From positions 27,392,066 to 27,456,065 of the forward strand of contig OY759273.1 in assembly GCA_963662155.1 (NCBI GenBank): 64,000 nt of DNA. Direction: 5' to 3'. The position numbers and the translations under genes are program-made. Source of the stretch: Lamellibrachia columna. Lineage: Eukaryota > Annelida > Polychaeta > Sabellida > Siboglinidae. Of this stretch, positions 26,666 through 56,640 are shown in pieces (position 1 is the first letter of the stretch; every line of letters starts with the position of its first letter). The notes beneath the pieces are model-generated. The model saw only the letters and a list, made by a program, of their open reading frames with translations, searched no databases and was not told the origin of the DNA.

Positions 26666-29600
26666 TTATAGTTCCAACATGTTACTGGCGAGTCCACTGA
26701 GCATGTTTTAACTTATATCATTTATTTTGACGTGAACTTTAAACTTGTGAGATCATATCTATGCTATAAAGTAGTATGTGGCTGTGTCTGTCCATTCCCT
26801 CATATCACCGTCAGTTTCGCATGTAAGGGGCTAAATGTTATAGGCAGGCCCAGGAGCCCATGTGGCTGGTTTGTACATTTAAAAAATTTGAAATTCCCTG
26901 GGGGTGGAGATATTACGATTGAACCTCAGAACAATAGGAGTTTGTAGTTATATTCGATTGTTAGCAATGCTATGCATGTTTTCTATGATTATTCCGAGTT
27001 ATGTGATCAATGTCAACCGTCCACATTAGTTCCTTCGTATGGTACGAATGCTTCGTGAAAATGGCAGTTGTACGTGATTTTGGGTGCATGAAGTTGTCAT
27101 TGCCATTGCCTCTACCAAAACTTGACTGGTAGTGCGAGGAGTCACAAGGTAGTGCGAGGAGTCACAAGGTAGTGCGAGGAGTCACAAGGCAGTGCAAGGA
27201 GTCACAAGGTAGTGCAAGGAGTCACAAGGCAGTGCAAGGAGTCACAAGGCAGTGCAAGGAGTCACAAGGCAGTGCAAGGAGTCACAAGACAGTGCAAGGA
27301 GTCACAAGGCAGTGCGAGGAGTCATCAGCTCTTGCAGTGGCTGCCTTTTCTCCAGAGCAATGCCGGGCAACTCAGTTTATCAAATTTTTTTCAAATGGAA
27401 GCACATTGGTCACACTTTATGTAAGATTGTTTTGTAACTGTGTTTTCTATATCAAGCGATAGTCATGTTACATTAATAATCTAACTCATTTATGATTTCT
27501 ATTGATATTTGCAGAGATGGAGAGAGGAAAAGTATCAGTGTTGAAAGGTTTGTAGATTTCGGCTGATTGGGCCTACACATCAAGTTACTGTTTTATGCCT
27601 TTTTAAGTCATTTCTCAAAGTTCCTTTGACAGACAATGGTATTATCTCATGATTTAGAGAACAACAGATCACTGAATGTGAAAAAACTGGATAGTTGTTT
27701 TACAGGTATAGAAGCTGTTGTGTCACTAGACATACAGTGTCAGAGTCTTGAGAAGATAGAGCAACCTGCCAGTGTATTTAGATTGACTTAGACCATCATT
27801 AGACCACGGAAAGTGCCCCACAACATCGACCTTGACTTAGGTTCCTACTGTTAGATGAAGAGAAACTTGCCCTAGGTTTCTTCCTCTCCTGGTTTCCTGC
27901 CTTAACGAATTTGAAACATGACTCGATTATTGAAAAAGTAATATACAACCAACTGTATACTTAATTTGACAAACAATTATTTTATGCTTACCAGTACAGC
28001 ATTCAGCTGAACTAGTGGTATTGGAATTAGTTGACAGAACAATTTTATGGCTTTAGACAATAGTGAAACTCAACTCAATATATTTTTAGATCTATCCAAA
28101 GCTTTTGATACATTAGACCATGTCATTTTGTTAAACAAATTAAATTATTACGGAGTCAATGGCGTAGCATTTGGTTTATTTAAAAGCTATCTAGAAAAAT
28201 GATGTCAACTCAGAAACGCTAAATACAATTACAGGTGTATCACAAGGGTGTATCACAAGGGTCTATCCTCGGCCCATTACTCTTCATAATATGTGTAAAC
28301 AATTTACCAAAGACTAGTAATAAATTTAACAGTATCTTTTATCTTATTTAACAGTATTTAACTCTATCGACGACACTAGAAGTATTTAGTCAAATTGAAT
28401 CTAACAAAAGCGTTGACGTACGTTGTAATCAATAATGAATTACGTTACATTAATGATTGGCTATGTAGAAATGACCTAATCCTCAATGTGAATAAATCCA
28501 AGTATATAATTAATAAAAAAGGTAATTAAACACTAGATCTTGTACAACTAAACATCAATGGTGTACGAATTGAGAAAGTCAAACATTTTTACTTTTTAGG
28601 CTTGACAGTAAAGGGAAACCTAAATTGGAAAAACCATGTTGACAGGATCTCCAATAAATGTTCCAAAACATTAGGAATATTAAATAAATAAAAATATTTG
28701 TTACCAACCCCAATTAAATTATGAGCACTGAATGAATAACACAAGTATCTACAATATTTATCTACAAATAATGTAATGGTTTCAATTAATAAATAAGGAG
28801 GTGGCTCCTATGATAGCGGTAAAATTTGACCTTCATAGGAGTCTCCCTGGCCTGTAATAATGACCACCATTAATACTCAAACATTAGCATTTTATCATTT
28901 GGACTGCTTGCTCAGTGTGTCCACATTCTGCTGCATGTTTGAATTGACAAGCAATTACCTTCTTATGAAGAGATTTTGTTTCAGAACGTTCCCAGCGTTG
29001 TGTCGGCCGGCTGAGCTGTACAAGAAATGTTATGAACTGAGCGAGAAACTCGCAGAAGATCTAAAGGAGGAATCAATAATGGTAATGGTTTAGTATAGAT
29101 GTCAACTAGTATAAGATCACACTGTATGATGAATCTAGACTGAATTTATCTTGATTTTACATTTGCCTGATTAGTTCTGGGAAAACGAAGAGCGATTATG
29201 AGTCTTAGAGGAGTCTCCTGTCATTATATGTTATGTCCATTGATATTTGTTCATCGGTTGGATCTCAGTTTACCTACATGTCCTCAGGGTAAAACTGTCA
29301 CACTCAAGTTGAAGACTGTCAAATTTGAGACGGTGACACGTGGCCAGTCGTTGCTGAATCCGACCTCTGACCTGGAGCAGATTTACTCCACAGCACGAGA
29401 CTTGCTCCGGGCAGAAATGCAGAACTCTGCTCCAGAGCCACTCCACCTGAGGCTCATGGGTAATAATTATTTGGTTTCTAAAATTAATGTTTTTGTGATA
29501 TTTTTCTGATGAAATGTGAAATAGAATATTCATAATAAGTGTCTTTGTTCTTTTCCAATGGTTGTAATAAAGCAAGACAATTATGATTGAATGAACAGAA

Positions 29601-32600
29601 AAAACAATTTGGCTGATTAATTAATGATTGTTATATGATCACAAGTCAACCAGCGAAAGTGGTTGGTGGTCGCACAAGACAGGTGGTCGCACAATACAGG
29701 TTGATGGCAGTGATGACAAAGTATGACACTGAATAATGCTGTTAGACTAACAAGATTTGTTTATGCAAAATAACAACACAAGTCCAGTGTAGATTGAAAT
29801 AGGCCAAGGAATGACATTTAGATTTATTAATTAAGTAGCATGAAATCAGGCAAGCATACATCATCAAAATAAGATACATCAAATAATCTCAGCAAGCATG
29901 CCGGCCCCCAGAAGTGTTTATACATAATTAGTATCTCATGCCTATCAGCTACCGACTACCAGTACTATCTGTACCACTACTGTCTTCAATACAATTCACA
30001 TGATATCGGTGGGGGTCACTCCGCCACTAACACATCACACCGAGAGGTAAGGCCAAGGGCCACACTATATGTACTAATAACAAGTACTCGCACTAAAAAC
30101 CCTGTGTACACTACCTAAAAACTCAAGTGCCTGATTAGGGAAAAGCGTTAATGCAAACGTTGTGTACCGAGCTACAGGGAAAAGCGTATTCAAACTCTTT
30201 GTGAAAAACATCTCAGTCTTCAATGTTTATGGTACCAGGGAGGAGGGTGGGAGCAAAAATATCTGACAAGATTGAACACGATAAACTGAACAATAAAATG
30301 ATCTTGCAATATCATCAACAAATTCAACAATAACGATTAACCAGTAACAGCAGAAGTTCGGAATTATTTGCAAGCGCAAAGGTCTCACAACGACACAAGC
30401 TAGCTTGGAAATCGAGTGAGGCCGGATCTAGGTACTGCGGCTGCTTATATAGCCCAGTGTATCTCTACGCATGTCTTAGTAAATAGGCTAATACCCTCGC
30501 CCTCAGAACATGTTTAACCTCGAACCACCTTCATTGTCTTGTTATTTCGCATAAAATCCTTTATGCGCCGCTGTCACATAAATTCATTTATGCAAAATAA
30601 CAACACAAGTCCAGTGTAGATTGAAATAGGCCAAGGAATGACATTTAGATTTATTAATTAAGTAGCATGAAATCAGGCAAGCATACATCATCAAAATAAG
30701 ATACATCAAATAATCTCAGCAAGCATGCCGGCCCCCAGAAGTGTTTATACATAATTAGTATCTCATGCCTATCAGCTACCGACTACCAGTACTATCTGTA
30801 CCACTACTGTCTTCAATACAGTGCATTATGTTTGAAATACAGTCAAGAATTACAACAGTCTTTTTGGTGTATGTATATTTGCCATATTTTATATATGTAT
30901 TTGGACATTGTTTGTTTTTGGTCACCCAAGAACAATGCAAAAATGTATTCTGTTTGTGCACCATAAATTTTCTGACGCCTGTAAATATACTGTTCGGTGT
31001 TCGTATAAATATTATTTTGAAAACATTAACACAAACACATATGCAGCAAGTTGAAAGATAATGCCACAAAACATTTTGCCTGCCATCAGATGTGTTGTCC
31101 TGCGATTATAGATGGCAACTAAACGCATGTTGATTACCCGTATGACAAATATTGACACAAACGTTTTATGTACAGCTAATATGATGTTTAATGATCTTTT
31201 TTATAAAGAACAACTCTAAATTCATCTATTGCTCGATCGATTGTCAGCTGTCAGTGTGTTCTGGTCGCCCATGACAGGTATTATAACTGGTTTATGTGGT
31301 CGTTGGTCGTGTTTGGCAGGTGGTCACTCATTGGAGGTACTTTGTTATTTGAAACAGTCTGTACCTAAGATTGTGGTCACCCAAGACAAGATTTACTGTA
31401 CATACAGCAATATCTGTACCAGTGTGTATGCAGTGCGTGCGTGTGTGCAGAATTATTATATCTATTTAGCAATCTCTATCGATAAAATCTAGATTTTTCT
31501 TAAATGTGCACGAATGTGTTATGAAAATGCATTTATGAAATATTGACTATGATGAACATTTTCAGTACTAATATGAGGTAATTATTTTTGTAGTAGTTTT
31601 AGAAATTTTTCATTGTAGTCACAAAAATCTGCTTATTATCTTGGGGGGAGTGCCCCCGATGAAAGATATGTGGTTATGTTTTAGGCGTACGGATGTCGAA
31701 TCTGAGCAAGTCACAACAAACAGCTCCAAAACAGGGCACAATAGTCGGCTGCTTCAGGAAGATAGAGACGAGGGGATTGGAACGTTACACAGCTGGAGAA
31801 CTTGGGAAGCTGGTCAGGCAGGATGTCAGTGGTACAGGGACACAAGGTGGTGTAAAACATGTGCCATTGTATGGTGATCTCAACTATGGTGATGGAAGCC
31901 AAACTACAGGGCGTCGTTGTCATGACGGTGTGGATGCAATGAACCAAGAAATGTTTTCGAATGTTAAACAGGGTAAAAATGCGAGTGAATCATTCGGGGA
32001 CATTGACAAGATGACAACAAATGAAGATTTGTTGGACAATGGCACAAGTGAAGGATCAACTGTCTGTGATCCGTGTCTTACTCCAAGCGAAGACACACAG
32101 AAGGTATTTGATGAAATATCAGCACAGCAAAGGAAATTCTTTGAGGATGCACAACTTAACTCACAACGAGATGGTTTGGCGGATGCGACATGTGATGGAG
32201 TTGTGCCGTCTGGTCCAGACCATGTGAGCACAGCTCGTCAAGATGTAAGCGTTGCTTCCAGGACGAATTATTCAAAACACGTGGCCAACCGACCCGGAAT
32301 ATCGCAACAGTGTAGCCCAGCCGAGTACCCCACTGCAGACATGTTTACGTGTCCAGTGTGCAATATTCCACAGAGAGGCTGTGACCTTGCCGGGTTCAAC
32401 AGTCACGTCGACTCATGTCTCAGCAAGCGAGCCGTACGAGAATTGCTGGAAGCTGACAAGAGAGGGCAACATTCGGTGTCTTGTTCCAAACGGTGAGGCA
32501 GGCAGGATGTCTGCTTAACTAGCTTTGTGCAATGTCAACTGGCACTGTTTGACATGTGAGGTGTTCTATCAACCTAACAGCCATCCCATTTGGTTAGTCT

Positions 32601-33836
32601 CCTGCATCTTTCAAATATCTCCAGGTAGCTCAGATCATCTCGCAACAGCGTTTTGTTGGTAAAACTAAGTTTAACCTTGGCAAGTGCGCTTTCTCTGTTG
32701 CTGCTCCTAAAATCTGGAATGAACTCCCCATCATCTTAGCATCACTGAAACTGTAGCTACCTTCTGCAAAAAATATCAAGATATATTATTTTCATAATGG
32801 CATTTCCACCTTAAGTCCTCGACGGCCCCTCGTTCTGATGATGATCTTTGTGCATCCCTGTTCATGGTAACATTCATAATTGTGAGTGATTTGTTGCGCC
32901 TCCGAGCTCAGTTTGAGAAGAATTAGGTGCTATAAAAGCTTTTTATTATTATTTAATATGACAAATTTATAATTAAGCATTGGAAACCAGATGCACGACC
33001 ACATAGGACGTATAAGACCACATAGGACATATACGACCACATGGGACATATACGACCACATGGGACATATACGACCACATAGGACATATACGACCATGTA
33101 GGACATATACAACCCCGTAGGACATATACGACCATGTAGGACATATACGACCACATAAGACATATATGACCATGCAGGACATATACGACAACGTAGGACA
33201 TATACGACCACATAGGACATAAATGGACACATATCGTCCATGTAGACAAACCATATTAAAAATTATGAACCAACCCTATTTAAACAAACCATTTGTATAA
33301 AAAATATATGTAAACAAAGAATATGTATTCAACCACTTATGTATACAAACCATATGTATAAAAACAATATGTATGTAAATTGTATATAAACAAACCATTT
33401 GTATACATACCATATGTAAACAAACCATTTGTATACAAACCATATGAAAACAAACCATATGTATACAAACGATATTTAAACAAACCAAGTGTAGATCAAC
33501 CGAATGTAAATATGAAGCATATTTTAACAATAATACAAATGGTATGTAAACAAACCAATACTTATTCACAACATAATAGTAATTGAAAACAAAAAGGTAT
33601 ACTCAAACTTTTAAAAAGCATACAATATATAGAGAACAAAGACAACCACTTCAGAGCTTCACATTGTTGGTTAATGTTACAGCAAGAATCTAGATCTAAT
33701 TGGCACATTTTCTGTTTTCAGTTCGACTGAGGAAGACAATGAAAAGCGAAGTGTTAAAAAAAGAAGAACAGCTTTGACGCCAGGTCTCGGGAAACATCAC
33801 AACATACAGAGCTTCTTCAAAGAACCACCTTGCTGA
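18497..33836 (+). CDS. POLK: DNA polymerase kappa (Y-family translesion polymerase), 12 coding exons
   Basis: Y-family DNA polymerase that inserts opposite and extends past minor-groove DNA lesions in the nucleus. Joined exons 18497-18641, 19981-20136, 20728-20846, 21561-21713, 24458-25289, 25526-25650, 25875-26041, 27515-27547, 28985-29081, 29288-29459, 31685-32492 and 33722-33836 give 2,922 nt, i.e. 973 residues plus TGA; phases agree at every junction. In order: acidic N-terminus; [12 protein letters not shown] segment; catalytic [10 protein letters not shown] (about D162) and SLDEAYLD (about D253/E254); thumb with [11 protein letters not shown] and [10 protein letters not shown]; little-finger domain (RTFPAL to LRLMGVR); one C2HC ubiquitin-binding UBZ finger (CPVC...H...C, about 887-910); terminal PCNA-binding QSFFKEP. 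Human POLK has 870 residues and two UBZ fingers; this protein has one finger and a long insert between palm and thumb. Exon 1 is the least certain part; a 5' noncoding exon is likely, as an AG acceptor lies just before the ATG. Confidence 0.95.
19981..20136 (+). CDS. POLK: POLK exon 2
   Basis: After TTTTATGCAG it encodes a Ser/Thr-rich leader, then [20 protein letters not shown] and IIMEASK, which is the conserved start of POLK proteins. The donor GTCAGG is weak but is the only one giving the Lys-Gly-Ser junction expected from the family. Confidence 0.9.
20728..20846 (+). CDS. POLK: POLK exon 3
   Basis: Encodes [20 protein letters not shown] through GKEE, a helical segment matching the N-clasp region of POLK. 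In phase 1 in, phase 0 out. A near-identical exon lies upstream at 15383-15501. Confidence 0.93.
21108..21170 (-). mobile_element. CR1-like LINE 3' tail, minus strand
   Basis: Reverse complement of the CR1-like 3' end within POLK intron 3; shared with 15765-15820. Confidence 0.7.
21561..21713 (+). CDS. POLK: POLK exon 4 (first catalytic motif)
   Basis: Encodes [20 protein letters not shown] followed by [16 protein letters not shown] and ends MSML. It holds the first metal-binding aspartate and the YAA nucleotide-binding residues. Strong donor GTGAGT. Confidence 0.97.
21714..24457. other. POLK intron 4
   Basis: Large intron, mostly unique sequence. A 103-codon open frame at 22091-22402 has no recognisable content. 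The only element I can name is a CR1-like 3' fragment near its end. Confidence 0.7.
23877..24166 (+). mobile_element. CR1-like LINE 3' fragment, degenerate
   Basis: Matches the last part of the LINE at 12160-15007: ACTAGAGGACATGAG, then INEWNKL codons, the shared 3' tail and AAATCTTGTT-like terminal repeats. Small deletions (for example in the VDTYLRR codons) show that it is older than the 35.8 and 52.4 kb copies. Confidence 0.85.
24458..25289 (+). CDS. POLK: POLK exon 5 (palm domain plus long insert)
   Basis: Begins [20 protein letters not shown] and carries the second catalytic motif SLDEAYLD. A roughly 150-residue polar insert follows LEKR, rich in Ser, Asn, Thr and acidic residues. It contains a duplicated block ([16 protein letters not shown] and [16 protein letters not shown], near residues 373-406). 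The exon returns to conserved sequence at [17 protein letters not shown] and TASAG. The insert position matches the variable loop in other POLKs. Confidence 0.96.
25526..25650 (+). CDS. POLK: POLK exon 6
   Basis: Encodes [20 protein letters not shown], then YIIPSS and INELPLKK, the highly conserved palm/thumb junction. Donor GTGAGC. Confidence 0.97.
25739..25800. repeat. Short piece shared with the 49.3-50.2 kb foldback element
   Basis: AATTAACCAATCTAGTAT and CTAGCTCGTTTATACAAAT resemble the interior of the foldback element at about 49890-49945. Weak and short. Confidence 0.35.
25875..26041 (+). CDS. POLK: POLK exon 7 (helix-hairpin-helix region of thumb)
   Basis: Encodes [20 protein letters not shown] and on to [20 protein letters not shown] is the helix-hairpin-helix motif that grips DNA. 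Donor GTCACA is weak; phase 2 fits exon 8. Confidence 0.95.
26580..26667. repeat. (AT)n microsatellite
   Basis: AT tract with one TG interruption, in POLK intron 7. Confidence 0.96.
26745..27400. repeat. Interspersed repeat R1, POLK copy
   Basis: Similar in order and sequence to GALT intron-4 segments at about 41285-41640 and 58850-59300: GTGTCTGTC, GGGGGTGGAGATATTA, TCTATGATT, GAAGTTGTCATTGCCATTGG and CTGCCTTTTCTCC. Three copies define a family of about 450 bp. Here a short piece (AGTGCGAGGAGTCACAAG) has grown into a minisatellite. Class unknown; no protein inside. Confidence 0.75.
27130..27325. repeat. 20-bp minisatellite inside repeat R1
   Basis: Ten units of AGTGCRAGGAGTCACAAGRY. In the two GALT copies of the same repeat the motif is present once (degenerate) or lost, so expansion happened in this copy. 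Confidence 0.95.
27515..27547 (+). CDS. POLK: POLK exon 8 (33-nt micro-exon)
   Basis: Between TTGCAG and GTTTGT, 33 nt encode [10 protein letters not shown] plus split arginine codons on both sides. The DGERKS.SVER motif is diagnostic for POLK and completes the frame, which supports this very short exon. Confidence 0.93.
28060..28700 (+). mobile_element. Degenerate LINE reverse transcriptase
   Basis: In POLK intron 8. Conceptual pieces read [44 protein letters not shown] and [17 protein letters not shown]. These are fingers-palm and thumb motifs of a Jockey/CR1-superfamily reverse transcriptase, broken by stops, frame changes and a small tandem duplication of GTATCACAAGGGT near 28232-28262. 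Different from the 12-kb family. Confidence 0.75.
28985..29081 (+). CDS. POLK: POLK exon 9
   Basis: Encodes [20 protein letters not shown] and [13 protein letters not shown], the start of the little-finger domain. Donor GTAATG. Confidence 0.95.
29288..29459 (+). CDS. POLK: POLK exon 10
   Basis: Encodes [20 protein letters not shown] through LHLRLMG, completing the little-finger domain. Ends in phase 1 at GTAATA. Confidence 0.95.
29764..30820 (-). mobile_element. Candidate miniature LTR element (TRIM-like)
   Basis: Two 230-bp direct repeats (29764-29993 and 30591-30820) appear identical and enclose about 600 bp without coding capacity, all in POLK intron 10. Read on the minus strand each repeat begins TG and ends CA and contains a TATAAA-like box and an AATAAA signal, the order found in LTRs; this is why I place it on the minus strand. 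I see no convincing target-site duplication or primer-binding site, so a simple tandem duplication is a real alternative. Confidence 0.5.
31685..32492 (+). CDS. POLK: POLK exon 11 (C-terminal tail with UBZ finger)
   Basis: Starts [12 protein letters not shown], carries an internal hydrophobic motif (QGTIVGCF) placed like the family's partner-binding motif, then a polar linker, and a UBZ-type finger near 32341-32430: [20 protein letters not shown] followed by HVDSC. The C, C, H, C ligands are all present. Ends phase 2 at strong donor GTGAGG. Confidence 0.95.
32620..32957 (+). mobile_element. L2/CR1-like LINE 3' end
   Basis: In POLK intron 11. Encodes [20 protein letters not shown] then ELP, the typical C-terminal end of L2-group reverse-transcriptase proteins. 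It ends with GGTGCTATAAAAGCTTTTTA plus TTATT units, the characteristic 3' terminus of such elements. Confidence 0.7.
32996..33236. repeat. 20-bp minisatellite
   Basis: About 12 units of GACCACATAGGACATATAC with variants. Confidence 0.93.
33285..33530. repeat. Degenerate ATACAAACCATATGT-type repeat
   Basis: Loosely repeated units around AAACCATATGTATACAAACC. More diverged than the neighbouring array. Confidence 0.75.
33722..33836 (+). CDS. POLK: POLK exon 12 (PCNA-interacting C-terminus)
   Basis: After TTTTCAG it encodes a basic stretch (KRSVKKRR, possible nuclear localisation signal), then [19 protein letters not shown] and TGA. QSFFKEP is a terminal PIP-like box, as at the end of other POLKs. 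Confidence 0.93.
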
Positions 33837-35101
33837 TACAAACTCTGTGAAGAAGCTGACCTGACAGTGGATTTGAAATACTGCAATAATCACATTGTAA
33901 AACATATCTTATGCATTATGTGTGCGTGCGTGCATGCGTAGCTTATATTGTAGCTTATATTGTATTATATTATATTATATTAATATTACAACAATACTGA
34001 TATGTGTATGTGCCTCAGCATAAAACCACAAATGTAATACACCAATATAATTTTTTTTAAATACATACCTGAAGGTGGCAAATCCTTTTAGTGTGGGAGA
34101 GATTATCCATGGTTATTTACATATATGACATTTGTTGTTTTATTGAATATTTCTCGTGATAGTTCATTTTCATAATCAAACACTTCTTTTAACATTCCCA
34201 AAAGGTTTTTGTGAGCTAGTGAAAGTTCTACAGGTAAACCAAAACGTTTTGGATATGTTGAAAGATGTTTGATCATGACATTTGTGTATCTCTGCCATGT
34301 TTGTTTGCTGTTATGAACTATGTAATATTAAACATGCAAGATGTGAAATGTATAATGGGTTTTGCATTTAATGTGACATCTGTAGAAATTGTAAAGTATG
34401 TTTTCCTGAACGCAGTAAATATGCATAGGTAGCCAAGTGCCCACTGACAGGTAATTTTTATTCTAAACATTAACATTAAAATTGTGGGACTTTTCGGTCA
34501 CATCATTTATTTACATAATTTTATTTATTTCATATTTGATGTATTGCTTGGAATTTGTGGGTGGGTGGGTGGGTGGGGTGTGTACATGGTCACACTCCCA
34601 GTGCCACATACACAGTAAGACACACATGGACAAACACAGTGACAACTGTACGCATGCACTCTACGCACGTTAAATATTTTCCCTGCTTGTGATTATTATG
34701 AACAGTTGTTATATTTTTGTCTGATAAATGGCAATGTGGTGTTTTTACAGAGTGCACCGATGTGTCACAACAGTGCTTCCATCTGGCAATCAGTTTAGTA
34801 ATAACTATACAAAAATATGTTTCAAAAGTAACCAATTTATGCATCATTTGTCTATGATTACGTTCATTTTATACACTCTAGATAAATTTGACAGTTTGTT
34901 TATTTTTTAATGTTCATGTATGTTACAGTAAACTGTAATCAGTCATTTAAATGTGTGAAATTGTTTATGACTGGAAACATGGTATTGTTTGCTAGTTATT
35001 ATTAAGTAACATTTAATCAATACATGCTATGGATTTATTGTCAATTTAACATTAACTCGTTATGCAGTGAAAGAATTGGAAGCTTACTGATTTGAAATAA
35101 A
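33837..35101 (+). other. POLK 3' UTR and intergenic sequence
   Basis: No other gene seen. An AATAAA at 35096-35101 is the best polyadenylation signal and lies only about 145 bp before the GALT start codon. An ATTAAA near 34328 is an alternative. GGGT and GTAT-rich patches occur near 33930-34000 and 34560-34580. Confidence 0.5.
35096..35101 (+). promoter_or_regulatory. Possible POLK polyadenylation signal
   Basis: AATAAA hexamer 1.26 kb after the POLK stop and just before GALT. Chosen by position only. Confidence 0.4.
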
Positions 35102-35214
35102 TCAATAACAATTAAATATTGGTGTAATATGCATGCAACTACAATAAAATTGACGAAGATGTACGCGGTGTGATGAAAACCGTCTCGCTATTACCTCTGT
35201 GACTCGCTTCCACG

Positions 35215-35220
35215 CACGTG
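35215..35220 (+). promoter_or_regulatory. E-box (CACGTG) in GALT 5' region
   Basis: A perfect CACGTG palindrome 26 bases before the GALT start codon, in a locally GC-richer stretch. E-boxes of this type bind bHLH factors such as USF or MYC/MAX. Use here is inferred from position. Confidence 0.4.
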
Positions 35221-35246
35221 ATTTGGGAGTGGTCGTTGTTGTAAAA

Positions 35247-53976
<18,730 letters not shown>

Positions 53977-54116
53977 AAGGCAGTGCGGAACCACAGAAAT
54001 GTGACAATGCGAATCAGTAATTTGTACTTTCATTAATACTGTATTTAAGAAATTTAGAAAATATTAAATGTTACTGACATGACCTCCGTTGTGTGTCTAT
54101 TAATATTGTTATGGTT

Positions 54117-54122
54117 AATAAA
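54117..54122 (+). promoter_or_regulatory. GALT polyadenylation signal
   Basis: AATAAA 140 bp after the GALT stop codon, the nearest consensus hexamer. Confidence 0.7.
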
Positions 54123-56640
54123 AATGGATGAGATAAGTTAATATGACTGCTCTGCTGAAAAGGTCAATTTATGATGGATTGTAATATAGACAGTTGTGCT
54201 ATATTTGCGACTAGCCAAGATACCCAGCATTGCACAAGGGAAAAGACAGCCACTGCATGAGTTAAGTTTTGGTAGGAGCCAATGGCAATGATGGATACAA
54301 CTTCATGCCCTTCCTCGGGAGTGGGGGGGGGGTTTGAACGTGGGCCATTCTGGGAAGTCTGCCAGGTGACTTTATGCATGACTGCGTGGTCCACTTGATT
54401 GGTGTTTCGGTGAGCTTGGTGAACTGGCTGACCTTGGCTGCGGTGAAACTCCCACTGCAATTGTGCATATAAATGCAATAACACAAGAAGTTCCATAGAA
54501 CAAATGTTATTCTATCTTAGAAAATGGTCACTAGGTGTCTCTGCTTTCACTACAATCACCAATCATGTTTTGCATTGACGCGCACGGTATTAATATTCTT
54601 GAAGATTGCAAATATCATTGTCGAACTTCAACTCCGATTTTCTCAATTTTATTCCAATGGCACTTTCGGGGTTACAGCGTTGATGTGTGCAGTTGGTTTA
54701 GCTCAATCGGAATCAGGTTCATCGATGTCAACAAATTGTAATGTGGCAATTGGGACAAAGTTCAATTCTAGTGCAGGGGTTACTAAACTTTCTCAGCTTG
54801 AGGGCCCCCAAAATGTCTATCGTCTGACTGAGGCCCCCCAGGCTTTGTGTGCGGTAGTCAAGCCATTACCACTTCCTTCTTTTTGATAACTTTTATTGAA
54901 AAACAAAAACATTTTGCTTAGACTGTACAGCATAGGAGACGGCAATCCCGTCAATCGGTTCCGCCATGCTACATGCCTCGGCCCACTACATGCCCCGCCC
55001 CGCCTGTGGCACACATATGTAGTGGCGCCCGAGAACATGTCCAGCCTAGCTTTCACACCAAATAATACATCGAACAATGTCAAAAATGAAACTCACACAG
55101 TACGCCATGCTACAAATAAATTAATTAACCCAATGCTGACTACAAGACAGGATATCATGTGACATGTCATGTGATACGTGCAGCATAGAGTACATTCTTC
55201 TTGAGGAAGTTCACTCCATCGCTACAATACTGCAGACAAGAATTATTTTGGCTGCTGCCATTTGTGATGCGGTTATTTTGCCATGCAATGAAATAGATTT
55301 AAATAAAAATCTGAATCTGCTTCATAATGGCAAAAAGACGCATATATTACAGGTAGGAGGGGTCCAAATTAGAAGTATTATAATAATTTTATGTGCTAAA
55401 TTAATATTTTTTTATTATGATGTCTCTCTGGCACTTCGACACTCATGAAGTTTGGGATGCCGCTGTAGAATAATTATTAGCTAACTCACTTAATTTCTGC
55501 TCTGTTGTAAAGGCATGTAGAATGATGAAATAGTTCCCGTCTCAAGTGGTGGAGTGTTATTTTTTGGCATGTCACCCTGCAACTGCGCCGCTTCGAAAAC
55601 TCGGTCATTAGAAGGTTACACACATTATTCTGTCACAAACCGTGTAATACAACACACTGCCAAACACCACCTACACACCTGTCCTAACTAACGACACATT
55701 TTACAGGACACATACATAGTGCATTCCAACCCTGAAAGGCATTCTCCCAGATTTTTTACGAATGCACAATTCAGCAATAACACCAAAAGAGATTTTGTCG
55801 ATTGAACTAAATCTAAATAGAAATAAGCACTGCCACTGAAGTCGGAGAATTATAAAATTGACATAGTGGCACAACCTAGACGGGGTCAATAGATGGTCAG
55901 TATCAGGTAGTTGTTTAACCCCCTCTGGTTTCTCGTGCTATCTGATGAAAATCTAAAAAAAAAATTTGCCAACATGTTTATGCCAGTTGTGGGTATTCCC
56001 AATCCAGGCACGGTTACTAATTCCTCCACTTTTGCCAGATGAAAGTAGCTTCTGCTGCCCATGCAGCAGAAATCAGTTTGCGCTGGTCGGAAGTAGATCC
56101 TGGGTAAAGGTACAGCTATGCTCACTCACACGTCTGACAAGTTTTGCACGTGGAAACACTGACGCCTTCTCTCGTAACTCCTCCAGCCATTTAAAGGCCA
56201 GTTCCAAGAGCATTTTATGTAGAAGAACATTCAGAGATAAGAACAAAGTTAAAAGAAAAGTTGATGCAGCTTAGCTGAACAACTGGGGTATCCTCGAGCG
56301 CTTCACAGCAGGCTAGGAGAGACGGAATGAGAAGCAATGCTGAAGTGCAGGCGTCCACACCAAAATACAGGGAAGACATCAGAATAACACGGATAATCAC
56401 AGCCCATTACAAAGTCAACACTTAATACAACTTCCTCAAATGCAAGAATACTCTTGAAAATTCTGCAGTTTCACACACGCATGTGCACACACACACATGC
56501 ACACACATACATGTATATTAGAAATGGAATGTAGTATTACACCAATACCACCATTTTAGTGAATGGAATGCATGCAGAGCTCTCCGGTGTCATCATGACA
56601 CAGGGAACCTCTTTAGAAAGGAAATTGTATACTGGGCCAA
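54123..56640. other. Spacer between GALT and its duplicate
   Basis: No gene recognised. It contains a lone end related to the foldback element (about 54660-54735) and a hAT-like left end (54774). Small open frames here have no recognisable content. Confidence 0.55.
54774..54860 (+). mobile_element. hAT-like terminal fragment
   Basis: CAGGGGTTACTAAACTTTCT followed by CAGCTTGAGGGCCCC resembles Charlie/hAT-type ends. I cannot find a matching right end, so only a fragment is called. Confidence 0.45.
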
